From UBA6136 sp044350805 (GTDB taxonomy: Bacteria; Pseudomonadota; Gammaproteobacteria; Methylococcales; Methylococcaceae), in contig JBILGU010000002.1 in NCBI GenBank assembly GCA_044350805.1, positions 1-64,000 on the forward strand: DNA of 64,000 nucleotides, read 5' to 3'. Under the pieces are notes generated by a model, which was given only the letters and a program-made list of their open reading frames with translations, was not told the DNA's origin and did no database searches. Every line of letters starts with the position of its first letter. Within the stretch, counting starts at the first letter, position 1. The position numbers and the translations under genes are program-made. Positions 1 through 8,107 of this stretch are shown here, one piece after another.

Positions 1-104
1 TCTGCGAGGAAGGCATCCAGGGCGAAGCTGTCACCATCAGGCTACCCATCGATCACATCCACTCAATCCCAGCCTCAAATCAGATCGAAAAAATGGCCGC
101 CTGA
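1..104 (+). CDS. possible 3' end of an unidentified gene, cut by the window edge
   Basis: An open frame enters from the left edge (codons counted from position 3) and stops at TGA 102-104, giving 33 residues that end in SNQIEKMAA. Its last 25 bases overlap the broken end of the recombinase gene on the other strand, which suggests that two unrelated sequences were joined here. I recognise no family. A frame this short could also be chance. Confidence 0.25.
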   Translation, partial: CEEGIQGEAVTIRLPIDHIHSIPASNQIEKMAA

Positions 105-700
105 TCAAACCCCGTGAACGGGTACCCTTGTGCGTAGGGGTCTGTCTTGCTTCGTCTCAGCAGGATGCGGGATGAAATCGGTTCTGAGGAGGAGTTTCTT
201 TCGACTTGAATGTCCTCTCGACGCAAAGACACCAGTTCGCTCCTTCTGCAGAGGGTATCGTAAGCAACTAGTAAAAGGGCGCGGTTTCTAATGCCCTGGA
301 TGGAATTGTCTGTAGCGCCAAGAAGTTTTTCGAGGATGTTGGCATCGATCGCATAGGCCTGCTTAGAAAATCTTCCCAGTTGCCGATGCATACGCCTCAT
401 TTCGAGGGTTACGTCAGGATCTTTGGTTGGGTCGGTCAGTCGATTGAGTCGATGAATTGCAGAAATTCCTGCAATGGCCCTTCGAATACTGGATGATTTG
501 TGGTTGGTGCTAGCGAGGTTTTCGACAAACTGAGCTACAGCGGTCGGTGAGGCGGGTAGAGCCTCTTCGCCAAGGGCAGAACAAAAATAGATGAAGGCTT
601 CAAAGTCTGCTCGGTATGCTCTTATTGTTGCTGGAGCATAGGCTCCCTCAATGCGTCTAATGGTTTCATCAAGTTGTTGATTCGTCGTAGTATTCATCAT
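80..700 (-). pseudogene. truncated tyrosine recombinase (phage-type integrase)
   Basis: This 206-residue frame has the N-terminal half of a tyrosine site-specific recombinase. Residues about 15-105 form the SAM-like core-binding domain, and the catalytic domain begins near residue 115. The first catalytic arginine is visible in the CRRSEL motif (Arg152), and the beta-strand lysine in RRSKTD (Lys185). The homology then stops. The HxxR box, the His/Trp position and the tyrosine nucleophile, which need roughly 100 further residues, are absent, and the last 20 residues look unrelated. The protein should therefore be unable to cut or rejoin DNA. It marks the edge of a decayed mobile element and is divergent from the XRE-type gene that follows. 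A frameshift with the rest left of the window was considered; the sequence left of about position 110 does not resume the family in any frame I read. Confidence 0.75.
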
Positions 701-751
701 AGTTGATTAGCTAAATCCGGCGATCAATAAATACCATTAAATGATACAAAA

Positions 752-991
752 GTGATCACAGGCTGTCAAATAAGAGCATCGCGTGCGCTGTTAAATTGGA
801 GCGCAGTTGAGTTGGCAAATAACGCAGGTCTTGGAGTTGCGACCATACGGCGCATTGAGCTCAATGATGGTCTGCCATCAAGTAATGCTCAAACCCTTCA
901 GGCTATAAAAAAAGCACTAGAGATCGCTGGTGTTGAGTTCATTGGCTCACCCGATGATCGGCCTGGAGTCCGTTTGCGTGAAATAAAGTGA
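752..991 (+). CDS. small XRE-family HTH regulator
   Basis: The 79-residue product is almost entirely a Cro/CI-type helix-turn-helix. The IRASRALLNWSAVELANNAG stretch gives the first two helices, and GVATIRRIEL gives the recognition helix. It ends with the conserved tail GVEFIGSPDDRPGVRLREIK seen in stand-alone XRE proteins of mobile elements. Translation appears to start at GTG 752; no strong ribosome binding site is visible. Its stop overlaps the start of the next gene (TGATG), so the two are probably co-transcribed and translationally coupled. A role as repressor of its own operon is the family norm. An antitoxin role is possible, but the partner gene does not look like a known toxin. Confidence 0.7.
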   Translation: MITGCQIRASRALLNWSAVELANNAGLGVATIRRIELNDGLPSSNAQTLQAIKKALEIAGVEFIGSPDDRPGVRLREIK

Positions 992-1866
992 TGACTGAAA
1001 AGTCTGTCGCCAAAAAAAAGCGTTCGGGCGGCCCCAAGACTCTGGCGGGAAAGGCCAAGACCTCTCAAAACGCAATCAAGACCGGAGCCTACAGTGGGAC
1101 CTTGATCCTTCCCCATGAAAATCAAGCGGACTATCAGGAGCTTGAGCGCTGCCTGATGGCGGAGTACCAGCCGGTGGGGATCACCGAGATCGCTCTGATC
1201 AATGATCTTCTTCGTTGCTTATGGAAAAAGGCGCGTCTGGATCGGGTTGAGCACAGCAATCTGCTTGCGCTAATGAGTCAGCCCATCACAGCAGAAGAAT
1301 ATTTTCGGGCGGGTTATCAGCGGGAACGTGACCGACAGGTGGATTGGATACTGGAGCACATCAATGGCTATGAAGAGGATGAGATCGATTTTTTTCGTTT
1401 AGGGCTGAAGGTTGCCGAGCTCGCGCGGGATAATCGAGACTTTTTCTTAAAGCAGCTGTCGATCATCAAGGAGCATGGTGCCCCTGAGCTCTGCGAGGAA
1501 ATCATTTCTGATTATGAGGAGGCCAAGCGCCCGAAGGCTGCCGGTGGGATCCGGATAGTAATCTGTGACGAGGAAAATGATCCCGATTCCTTCAATCAGC
1601 GGCTTAACGAGGATCACTTCAAGTTTCGAATAGATGGGCTGATCGAGGAGCGTGAACTGATCCTTTCGATCTATGACGATAAGCCGCAGTTGGAGAGATT
1701 GAAGCCGATTATCCTTGACCTCAGGCAATCGGCTTTCATGGAGCGCCCCGGAATGTCACGAGTCCGGGAGGATCTCAACCGGGAATTTCACCGGACCCTC
1801 AAGGAGTTCCGATTGCAGAGGGAGTGGCGCCTTGAAAATCAGCCAATCGACATCACGACGTCGTGA
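991..1866 (+). CDS. hypothetical protein, GPKTxxGKA-type N-terminus
   Basis: This 291-residue, charged, soluble protein has no signal or membrane segment. I take ATG 991 as the start because it overlaps the stop of the XRE gene; a GTG directly before it (988) is also in frame. The basic N-terminus with GGPKTLAGKAKTSQNAIKTG resembles the GPxTxxGKxxSxxNAxKHG opening seen in many uncharacterised proteins of plasmids, phages and genomic islands. The remainder is predicted mostly helical and acidic. Because of its coupling to an XRE regulator and its place next to a broken integrase, I infer cargo of a former mobile element. Function is unknown. Confidence 0.6.
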   Translation: MTEKSVAKKKRSGGPKTLAGKAKTSQNAIKTGAYSGTLILPHENQADYQELERCLMAEYQPVGITEIALINDLLRCLWKKARLDRVEHSNLLALMSQPITAEEYFRAGYQRERDRQVDWILEHINGYEEDEIDFFRLGLKVAELARDNRDFFLKQLSIIKEHGAPELCEEIISDYEEAKRPKAAGGIRIVICDEENDPDSFNQRLNEDHFKFRIDGLIEERELILSIYDDKPQLERLKPIILDLRQSAFMERPGMSRVREDLNREFHRTLKEFRLQREWRLENQPIDITTS

Positions 1867-1870
1867 TCTT

Positions 1871-1892
1871 TATATTAGAAACTTCTAATATA
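1871..1892. repeat. 22-bp AT-rich inverted repeat just after the XRE operon
   Basis: The arms TATATTAGAA and TTCTAATATA are exact reverse complements, separated by AC. It begins five bases after the stop of the upstream gene. It has no following T-run, so it is a poor intrinsic terminator. It could be an operator or an end of the former element. Confidence 0.6.
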
Positions 1893-1963
1893 TTGGGGTG
1901 GCACGAACGCATTTTTACAAAACGGACTCATTCTCATCTGGGCTGAGGGCCCGCTAATTCCCG

Positions 1964-3292
1964 TTATCGGGTTGAAGGGCGCCCCCGCTCCCGTGGGGTA
2001 GTTGCCTCTTTGGCCTGGTGATAGCCTCGAAGGGCCCGCAACAGCTCCGGCAGTGCCAGGGGGGCCAAGATCATGCGTCGAAGGTTTCGGGGATACGCGA
2101 GGAGGTCCAGTCCGAGCCCGGAAAGAGCGATCCCGAGGGTTCCTGCCATCGCCGCCCCCTCCAGCCCAAATTTTAAAGTCAGGGGCGGAAACAACACCAA
2201 AGTCAGGGTCACCGAAAGTGCACTATAAAGCGGGATCCGCCGATAGTGCTGTTCGCTCAGAAGCAGCCCGACCCGAATCATGCCCAGTAAATAGAAAAAA
2301 GGTCTTGGAAAAAGCCAGAGCATCACGCTTTGGCCCTCAAGAAATTTTGGGCCGTAGACCCAGGGAAAAATCTGCCACAAAAGAAAAAGCACGGGAAGGG
2401 CCATCAGGAATAAAAGGACTCCAGCAAGGTAGGCCGCCCGAGCCCAGCGTTCAAGGGCTGCGCCCTTGCGCCGTCCAAATTCGGGGATCAGGAGTATCGA
2501 CAGCACGATGCCCAGGGCATCCAGGAGTTCGACCATCCGAAGCGCTGCGGCATAGACGCCAAGGCGCCCTGCCCCGAGGGTCTCCTCGATCAGGAGACTG
2601 TCCATCCGGGTCTGAAGAATCCCCAGAACGCCTGCAAGGACCAAAGGCACGGCCCTTTGAAGGAGGCTCCCCGCATAGGCCCGATTGAATTTTCCGCCCT
2701 CAAGCGCCGGGTTTTTGATGATTCGCCGAAGGTAATAGAGGGTAGCGATCAGAAATTCGGCCACCATCGCCCCTGAGATCCAGAGGAAAGGGAGCTTGAG
2801 GGCGGCGATGACCAGTTTAAGGAGGCCCGAGAATACCGAGGCCCCAAGTCTCAGCCTTGCGATGCCGGCAAAATCTCCATCGACTCTGCGTCCAAATTCG
2901 ATGACATCGGTGGCTTGAAAAAGAAAATAGGTGCCATAAAGGGCCGCAAACCCAAAAAGGACCTCTGATCCCTGGTGCAGGCCAAAGAAAAGGAGCAATC
3001 CTCCGTAGGCCAGAGCTTCAGCGAAGAGTCGAAGGAAAAGCGCCGTTTTCTCGGCATCCTGGCGGGTCACTCTGAGATCCGGGGAGGCGAGGTCTCTTGG
3101 GAGAAGTTCATCAAATCCAAGGGATGCGAGACATCCAAAGACCGAGGCCATCGCAATCACATAGCTTAAAAGGCCATAGTCCTCCGGGCCATAGACCCGA
3201 GCCAAGACGATACCGACGGCAAAACCAACCCCCATCCGGACAAAACGGTCGAGGAAAAGCCAGGATGCGGCGCTCAAAAGTCTCAGGGGCAC
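1964..3292 (-). CDS. Wzx-like polysaccharide flippase
   Basis: A 442-residue polytopic membrane protein of the oligosaccharide flippase (MATE/MVF-like) family, with about 12 hydrophobic segments. The N-terminus, with FLDRFVRMGVGFAVGIVLAR followed by YGPEDYGLLSY, is the typical first helix and loop of Wzx/RfbX proteins. Such proteins move undecaprenyl-linked glycan repeat units across the inner membrane. Start GTG 3292 is the first in-frame start that retains the whole first helix. The gene stands apart from its neighbours, about 240 bases from the downstream end of the TPR glycosyltransferase transcribed in the same direction. An ABC-type exporter for glycan lies further on, so the cell may make more than one surface polymer. 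Substrate cannot be inferred. Confidence 0.8.
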   Translation of the reverse strand: MPLRLLSAASWLFLDRFVRMGVGFAVGIVLARVYGPEDYGLLSYVIAMASVFGCLASLGFDELLPRDLASPDLRVTRQDAEKTALFLRLFAEALAYGGLLLFFGLHQGSEVLFGFAALYGTYFLFQATDVIEFGRRVDGDFAGIARLRLGASVFSGLLKLVIAALKLPFLWISGAMVAEFLIATLYYLRRIIKNPALEGGKFNRAYAGSLLQRAVPLVLAGVLGILQTRMDSLLIEETLGAGRLGVYAAALRMVELLDALGIVLSILLIPEFGRRKGAALERWARAAYLAGVLLFLMALPVLFLLWQIFPWVYGPKFLEGQSVMLWLFPRPFFYLLGMIRVGLLLSEQHYRRIPLYSALSVTLTLVLFPPLTLKFGLEGAAMAGTLGIALSGLGLDLLAYPRNLRRMILAPLALPELLRALRGYHQAKEATTPRERGRPSTR

Positions 3293-3534
3293 GCGGTGTT
3301 CTCGGTGGAAGGAAGAAGCGTCAAGTTTGGGGGGTGTCTTTGGGTGTATGGCCCCAACTTTTCAAAAATAAGGGGGGATTGATCAAACAAGTTACTTACT
3401 AATACAAATGCAGCCCCCGATTCTAGCTTGGCGGTGTGCGATGGGGGGCTTTCCCCTGCCCCGCAATATTCGTGGGGGCAAAGGGGTAAGACCTCATGCG
3501 ACCTAAGGCGTGACCTCGATGGGATACGCAAGTC

Positions 3535-5691
3535 TCATGCGCCGCCTTGAGAGACGGTAGGGCGTCCTAGATTTTCTAATAAGGCCTCAAAGTTTCTGGC
3601 GTAGATGGCGGGAGGGGGGATTCGGTCAACCCCCGCTTTGATTGCCTTTCTCACTGCCCGGTAATGCTGAGGCTCCTTTGCCAGCAGAATGGCTTTTTCA
3701 ACGTATTCAAGACTACTGGTGGCGATCAGCGAAGGCACCCCAATTTCTGAGAGGAGAGAGCCTGAAACGCGGCTGGCAAACGATTGTCCCGCCCGAGTCA
3801 GCAGGGGAAGTCCTGCGAAGATCGCATCACAGGCCGTGGTGTGTGCGTTATAGGGGAAGGTATCCAGCATCAGATCGGCAAGGGCCAACCGTGCGTGGTG
3901 CTCTTGAGGAGACTCAACACGGTGGGCCTCGATGATGCGTTCAGGGCTAATCCCTGCAAGCCTCATCATGGATTGGATGGTATGGATCCCGATGTCGCCC
4001 CGCTTGGCCAGCCAGAGAACGGAATCTTCTGTTTGCTTGAGGATGGTGATCCAGGAATGAAAGGTCGCTTCGGTGATTTTGTGAAACTCATTAAACGAGC
4101 AATAAATGAAACCCTCTTCGGGCAATCCATAGTCTTTACGCTGGAGCCCAACGGGCTTCCTAATTCGGTTGGCAAGAAAATCGTAGGGCATGAAAAAGGA
4201 GGGGAGCCTCAGGATTTTTTCCGAATAAAAGTGTTCCTGACCCATAGGGATGACGTAATCATCAGCAATGATGAAGTCATGGTAGGTCGATCCCATGGAG
4301 CCTGGATAGCCGAGGAAATTGATCTGTAGGGGGGCAGCACGCGCTGCAAAGACATCGGTTCGGCCATCCTCGGTATGGCCATTGAGATCAATGGCGATGT
4401 GGATGTTCTTTTGCCTTGCTAATGCCGCGATCTCGCGGGCGGTCATGGATCTCACGTGCACTACTTCATCAAAAAGTTCGCGAACGACGACCTCACCCGA
4501 TCTGGAGTTATCAAAGCAGAAAAGTGCAAATCGCGAGCGATCGTGCTGTTCGATTAGTGGATAGAGGTTCTTGAGTACCGGATGCTGAACATCAAGATCG
4601 GAGGTGAAGTAGCCGATGCGGATTTTGCCCTGGATGGCTTGGGGCCCTTTGGCGGCGTCGTTAGCGATTTCGGGATAAGCCTTTCGAGTGTAGCTTCGGG
4701 CCGCAAGAAGGTGGAGTCGCGAATCATCAAGGCAGGTCAGGAGAGGAAAGGGATTATCGATTGAATGGCCATCAGCAATCTCTTTCTTGATCCTTTTGAT
4801 GTCGTCTCTCATAGGCCCCCATTCAAATGCCTTCGATCGGCAATACGCAGCCTGAACGAGGGTGAAGGTCATCTCGGGCGCGAGTTGGATCGCTCGCTCC
4901 AAATACCCCGCGGCAAGGCGGAACTCTCGATCTGACTTCAGGGTGGCCGCGCGACCTAAGTAACCTCTGGCTTCGTGAGGTTGTAGGGTGATTGCGGCTT
5001 CAAAGGCGTGAAGCGCTCGATCATTGTGGCCAAGTCGAAGAAGCAATGTCCCGAGGTTGAGCCAGCCCTCGGGATTTTTCGGCTGGATGACCAGGGACCG
5101 ATGGGTGATAGTAAGTGCCGCACTCGTCTTCATGGATTGCAGCAGAGCGACCCCGAGGTTGTTGAGCGCTTCGCCAAGGGAGGGGTGTTGAGCGATGGCC
5201 TTTTTGTGAGCGATTGCTGCCTCGTCCGTGCGGTGAAGCGCGCCAAGAATGACCCCATAGAGAGAGAGGGCTTCAGGGTTGTCTGGTTTTACCTGGAGCG
5301 CGAACTGGAGAAAGTTAAGCGCCTCTTGGTCTCGCGAAAGCTCTTGCAGGCACATGGCCAGATTGCGAATGCCATCAAAGAAAGAAGGGTCAAGCACAAG
5401 GGCATTTCTTTGAGATGCCAATGCCTTTTCGAGAAACCTTATATGCTTGAGGGCAATACCCAGATTAGAGTGGGTCGCTACGTGTGCGGGTTCGAGATCG
5501 AGTGTTCGCTCAAGAAAATGGATCGCTGCAGCGTGATCGCCCTCTTGGTTCTTTGCGGTGCCCATAAGTCCAAAGACTCCCGCTGCATTTGGGCGAAGGC
5601 ATAGAAGTTTCCGGTATATGGCGATGGCTTCAGAGAAGTGAGCGTCTTGATGAAGTGCAAGCGCCTTAGCAAATAATATGCTGTGTTTCAT
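3535..5691 (-). CDS. TPR O-GlcNAc-transferase-type glycosyltransferase (SPINDLY/OGT-like)
   Basis: A 718-residue soluble protein. Residues 1 to about 290 are tandem tetratricopeptide repeats, shown by recurring A-x-x-LG/NLG and P-x-x-A patterns. The C-terminal half is a GT41 catalytic region. It contains KIRIGYFTSDLDVQHPV with the conserved His, DLNGHTEDGRTDVF, INFLGYPGSMGSTYHDFIIA, YCSFNEFHKI with the UDP-contacting Lys, and YNAHTTACDA near the end. Enzymes of this family attach GlcNAc or another sugar to Ser/Thr of proteins, with the TPR superhelix binding the acceptor. A paralogue lies at 12121-15018. A secreted repeat protein is encoded divergently 391 bases away and could be an acceptor; that is inference. 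No signal peptide is present, so glycosylation would take place in the cytoplasm. Confidence 0.87.
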   Translation of the reverse strand: MKHSILFAKALALHQDAHFSEAIAIYRKLLCLRPNAAGVFGLMGTAKNQEGDHAAAIHFLERTLDLEPAHVATHSNLGIALKHIRFLEKALASQRNALVLDPSFFDGIRNLAMCLQELSRDQEALNFLQFALQVKPDNPEALSLYGVILGALHRTDEAAIAHKKAIAQHPSLGEALNNLGVALLQSMKTSAALTITHRSLVIQPKNPEGWLNLGTLLLRLGHNDRALHAFEAAITLQPHEARGYLGRAATLKSDREFRLAAGYLERAIQLAPEMTFTLVQAAYCRSKAFEWGPMRDDIKRIKKEIADGHSIDNPFPLLTCLDDSRLHLLAARSYTRKAYPEIANDAAKGPQAIQGKIRIGYFTSDLDVQHPVLKNLYPLIEQHDRSRFALFCFDNSRSGEVVVRELFDEVVHVRSMTAREIAALARQKNIHIAIDLNGHTEDGRTDVFAARAAPLQINFLGYPGSMGSTYHDFIIADDYVIPMGQEHFYSEKILRLPSFFMPYDFLANRIRKPVGLQRKDYGLPEEGFIYCSFNEFHKITEATFHSWITILKQTEDSVLWLAKRGDIGIHTIQSMMRLAGISPERIIEAHRVESPQEHHARLALADLMLDTFPYNAHTTACDAIFAGLPLLTRAGQSFASRVSGSLLSEIGVPSLIATSSLEYVEKAILLAKEPQHYRAVRKAIKAGVDRIPPPAIYARNFEALLENLGRPTVSQGGA

Positions 5692-5945
5692 GGAAACGTT
5701 TTAACCAGCAAGGTGCAGTTGATTGATGTCCTATGGGGCAATGGCGTGGGTAGGTGCTCCAGATGCCCTGGCAAATCAGAGGGCTGGCTGGTGTGGTTAG
5801 ACTACAATAGCTAAACCAGACGTAAGGTAACCAAAATTAGCACAGATGGTGTTTTCTATGGAAATGGCGTGAAGATTTTTTGAGGGACCTAAGGCAAGTC
5901 CGGGTGATGCTTGATCGCAACAAGGTTGCTATGGCGCAATTATTG

Positions 5946-6007
5946 TTGCTTTTAAGCAAGCAACGGAGTGCGTTAAGCTTGACATCCCGAGTTTCGGGTG
6001 AAAGAAT
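5946..6007 (+). promoter_or_regulatory. promoter with two inverted repeats for the secreted repeat protein
   Basis: A perfect -35 hexamer TTGACA (5979-5984) is 17 bases from AAGAAT (6002-6007, four of six matches to TATAAT). The spacer contains an exact inverted repeat CCCGA-GTT-TCGGG (5986-5998). A second one, TTGCTT-TT-AAGCAA, lies just upstream (5946-5959). Both are placed as operators would be. The leader to the start codon at 6083 would be about 70 bases. The rest of the 391-base gap 5692-6082 shows no gene. Confidence 0.45.
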
Positions 6008-6082
6008 CACTACAGGTCTTCGGCCTTCTTGTGAGGTAGGGCCTGCGATATTGCTTATTTTTCGAAAAATGAGGTGTTTAAC

Positions 6083-6730
6083 GTGAACAATACTTTTGCA
6101 AAAACTGCTCTTGCAGCAGGAGTCCTTGCTGGACTGGGTTACGCGGATTCTTCAATGGCGCTGTCTTTGGCTCCTCAAGCAGCTGACGTAGTCGTTCTGG
6201 GTTGCGGTGTCCCGTCAGCAGGTACTACTGTTGCTACCGTTTACTCCGTCGATGCAGTCTCATCTGCTGGTAGTACCTATACCATTTCACTGCCGACAGC
6301 AGTGGCTGTTGGTTCGTCTTGTGCGGGCGCTATTGCTGCACTTGGTAACGAGTCGCTTAACGGTTACTTCTTTAGCTCGACTGCGGGCTATTCGCCAGTG
6401 AATCAGGCAATCCCGGGCTCTGGATACAGCCTTCAGGCGTTTACTTTTGAAGCAACTACTGCGGCCGACACAGACGCCTATGTCGGTTTCGTGGGATGTA
6501 GTGCTCCTAACGCGAGTGGTGCAACCGTCTATTCAGTTGATGCTACCAACGTAGCCAGCGTCACCGCAATCACAACCCTGAATGCATTGGTAGGTAAGCC
6601 CTGTTCATTTGGTCTTGCAAAGGCGGATTCAGATGCTCCTACCGGCTTTGGCGCCAACACCATGACAACTGAAACCGTGCTTAATATCAATAGCACTGGT
6701 TACTCACTGAACCAGTACACCTTCGAGTAA
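6083..6730 (+). CDS. secreted two-repeat protein of unknown function
   Basis: The 215-residue product begins with a clear Sec signal peptide (NNTFAKTALAAGVLAG, with a likely cut after SSMA). I choose GTG 6083 because GAGG (6071-6074) lies eight bases upstream; an in-frame GTG at 6074 overlaps that motif. The mature protein holds two related units of about 80-100 residues. Each starts with a V-x-x-GC stretch, continues with ATVYSVDA, has a second cysteine in the middle, and ends in GYSL followed by an aromatic strand closing in TFE. The two cysteines per unit suggest a disulfide. It is rich in Ala, Ser, Thr and Val with few charges, as in surface beta-proteins. Its own promoter and a strong terminator make it a single-gene unit that may be well expressed. 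Ser/Thr richness makes it a conceivable glycosylation target. I recognise no family. Confidence 0.75.
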   Translation: MNNTFAKTALAAGVLAGLGYADSSMALSLAPQAADVVVLGCGVPSAGTTVATVYSVDAVSSAGSTYTISLPTAVAVGSSCAGAIAALGNESLNGYFFSSTAGYSPVNQAIPGSGYSLQAFTFEATTAADTDAYVGFVGCSAPNASGATVYSVDATNVASVTAITTLNALVGKPCSFGLAKADSDAPTGFGANTMTTETVLNINSTGYSLNQYTFE

Positions 6731-6772
6731 TCGAAATTGTGTTGGAGGCTTTAGCCTCTGACAGCTGGTCTG

Positions 6773-6808
6773 AAGGCCGATTTGGGATACCAAATCGGCC
6801 TTTCTATT
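6773..6808 (+). terminator. intrinsic terminator after the secreted repeat protein
   Basis: A perfect 13-bp stem (AAGGCCGATTTGG, 6773-6785, with its complement at 6790-6802), a GATA loop and a following TCTATTT form a strong Rho-independent terminator. Confidence 0.9.
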
Positions 6809-6809
6809 T

Positions 6810-7330
6810 GTGCGACCGGTAGGGCGTAATTACTTGGAGATGAAAGACCTCTGCTCTCCCAACAAAGGGAAGAGCTAGCCAAACCTCAAGAGTGACGCGG
6901 GTAGCTTCGAATCCGGGGGAAGCCGAAGGCAAACCCTGGCTGACCTGACGCACAGTAAGCGGATGTGAGGCGGCATGGTGAGTTGAGCCGGCATCCATCA
7001 GAAAATTCAAAACTTGCAAGAAATACTTTGCCGAATATGCGACAGGAATAAGCGTTAAGTGGGTTACGCAATTCCCGGAGATTGCATGATGGCAGCCTTG
7101 CTGCTAAAGACGTCGAGAGATGTTGGGATATCGATCAGGAATACAGCAAAGGCCATCTTAGGTTCGTTTGCGCTGAAGGGCTGAAAGAGGAGAAACGGGA
7201 TTAGGCGGGAATCTCTCGTTGCAATCGATGAGCACTGAAGCTCATCTGAAGAGGAGGCATTCGCAAAAAGACCTGAAAGGAATCTGGGTGATATGCAAAT
7301 CGCGTGAAGTCGACAGCGGCGAATTTGATG
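6810..7330 (+). mobile_element. 5' part of a class C group II intron (ribozyme domain I), 3' part missing
   Basis: The sequence starts with GTGCGAC (6810-6816), matching the GUGYG 5' end of group II introns, eight bases behind a terminator stem. Class C introns are known to insert just after intrinsic terminators. The domain I landmarks follow in the order I remember for the Oceanobacillus class C intron: GATGAAAGACCTC, a TAGCC stretch, AATCC (6910-6914), GAAGCCGAAGGCAAACC (6919-6935) and GATGTGAGGC (6962-6971). I find no domain V hairpin and no reverse transcriptase frame up to 8107, so the copy is incomplete and presumably inactive. The right end is uncertain; resemblance is clear only to about position 7000. 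The comparison is from memory, not an alignment. Confidence 0.55.
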
Positions 7331-8107
7331 AGGACGAAAGCGGAGTCGGTGGGCCTTATGGAGGCCACGTCCGAGCGCGCCTATCGAATGAAGGCTGCGG
7401 GGATTTCTCTGAAAAAAGGGGCGCAGGGTTTAAGTGCCCGCTGTGACCATGATTTTGAGGCGTAACTCCACCGACATTGACCCGCGATCAAAGGCCGCCT
7501 GAAGGTGGGGATAAATCCCCGACGCCCTGTAACCCTGGGCTGACGGATCGACTAATTCAGCAAGCGCAGCATTAAACTTTCTTTTCCCTCGTTAAGCCAA
7601 CTTTCTCCATTTCGTGCTTGGAAGAGCACTCATTGGGCCGTTTAGGCAACCCAGCGATATATGTCGGAAGGGAAGGGATTTGTGGTGGATCTCGATCTCT
7701 TACAGTTCTCTGACAGGCTGAACCCCGAAAGATCCTGATGGGCATGGTTTCAGGCTAAGTGAGGGCTCGGCGGACGCGCCTCTCTTGATTCGACGCAATA
7801 AAGAGGCTGGATCATCAACGAAATGCTAATGGCCTTCCCCCGAGAGTAGCTCCGCAATGGGAGGCTTTGGGCTAGACCGAGCTAACATTCTGTTCAAGGA
7901 GCCTGACCAAGAATGAGATCGCGGGGAAGAGCTTTGGGTGCTTTCATCGATGAATGTAATGCCCAAGTCAAGGTTAAATGACTTCGCAATTGTAAAATTC
8001 ACTGAATAAAGCCCCGGCCTTGGCATGCTTCGAGAGTTTTAGAGCCGGAAGTCAACGATGAGTGGCGATCATGAAGAAGCCGAATTGATCTGAATTGCTC
8101 CTGAGCC
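7331..8107. other. coding-poor stretch, probably decayed accessory DNA
   Basis: No frame here has a good start, ribosome binding site or recognisable product. A short plus-strand frame (about 7329-7466, beginning MRTKAESVGLMEAT) has protein-like composition near where an intron-encoded reverse transcriptase might begin, but it stops after 45 residues and shows no RT motif. The spread of stops in all frames and the mixed base composition suggest remnants of insertion elements. Confidence 0.4.

Noticed and set aside
2002..2688. 228-codon frame antisense to the flippase
   Set aside because: High Pro/Arg/Gly content typical of the complement of a GC-rich membrane protein gene.
6895..6925. tRNA-like TTCGAATCC segment
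   Set aside because: No matching T-stem, anticodon arm or acceptor stem can be drawn; it is part of the intron-like domain I.
7219..7446. 75-codon frame beginning MQSMSTEAHLKRRHS
   Set aside because: There is no ribosome site and no similarity, and it lies inside or next to the intron-like remnant.
7331..8107. group II intron domain V or reverse transcriptase
   Set aside because: I looked for a domain V-type hairpin and for RT motifs (YADD box) on both strands and found neither.
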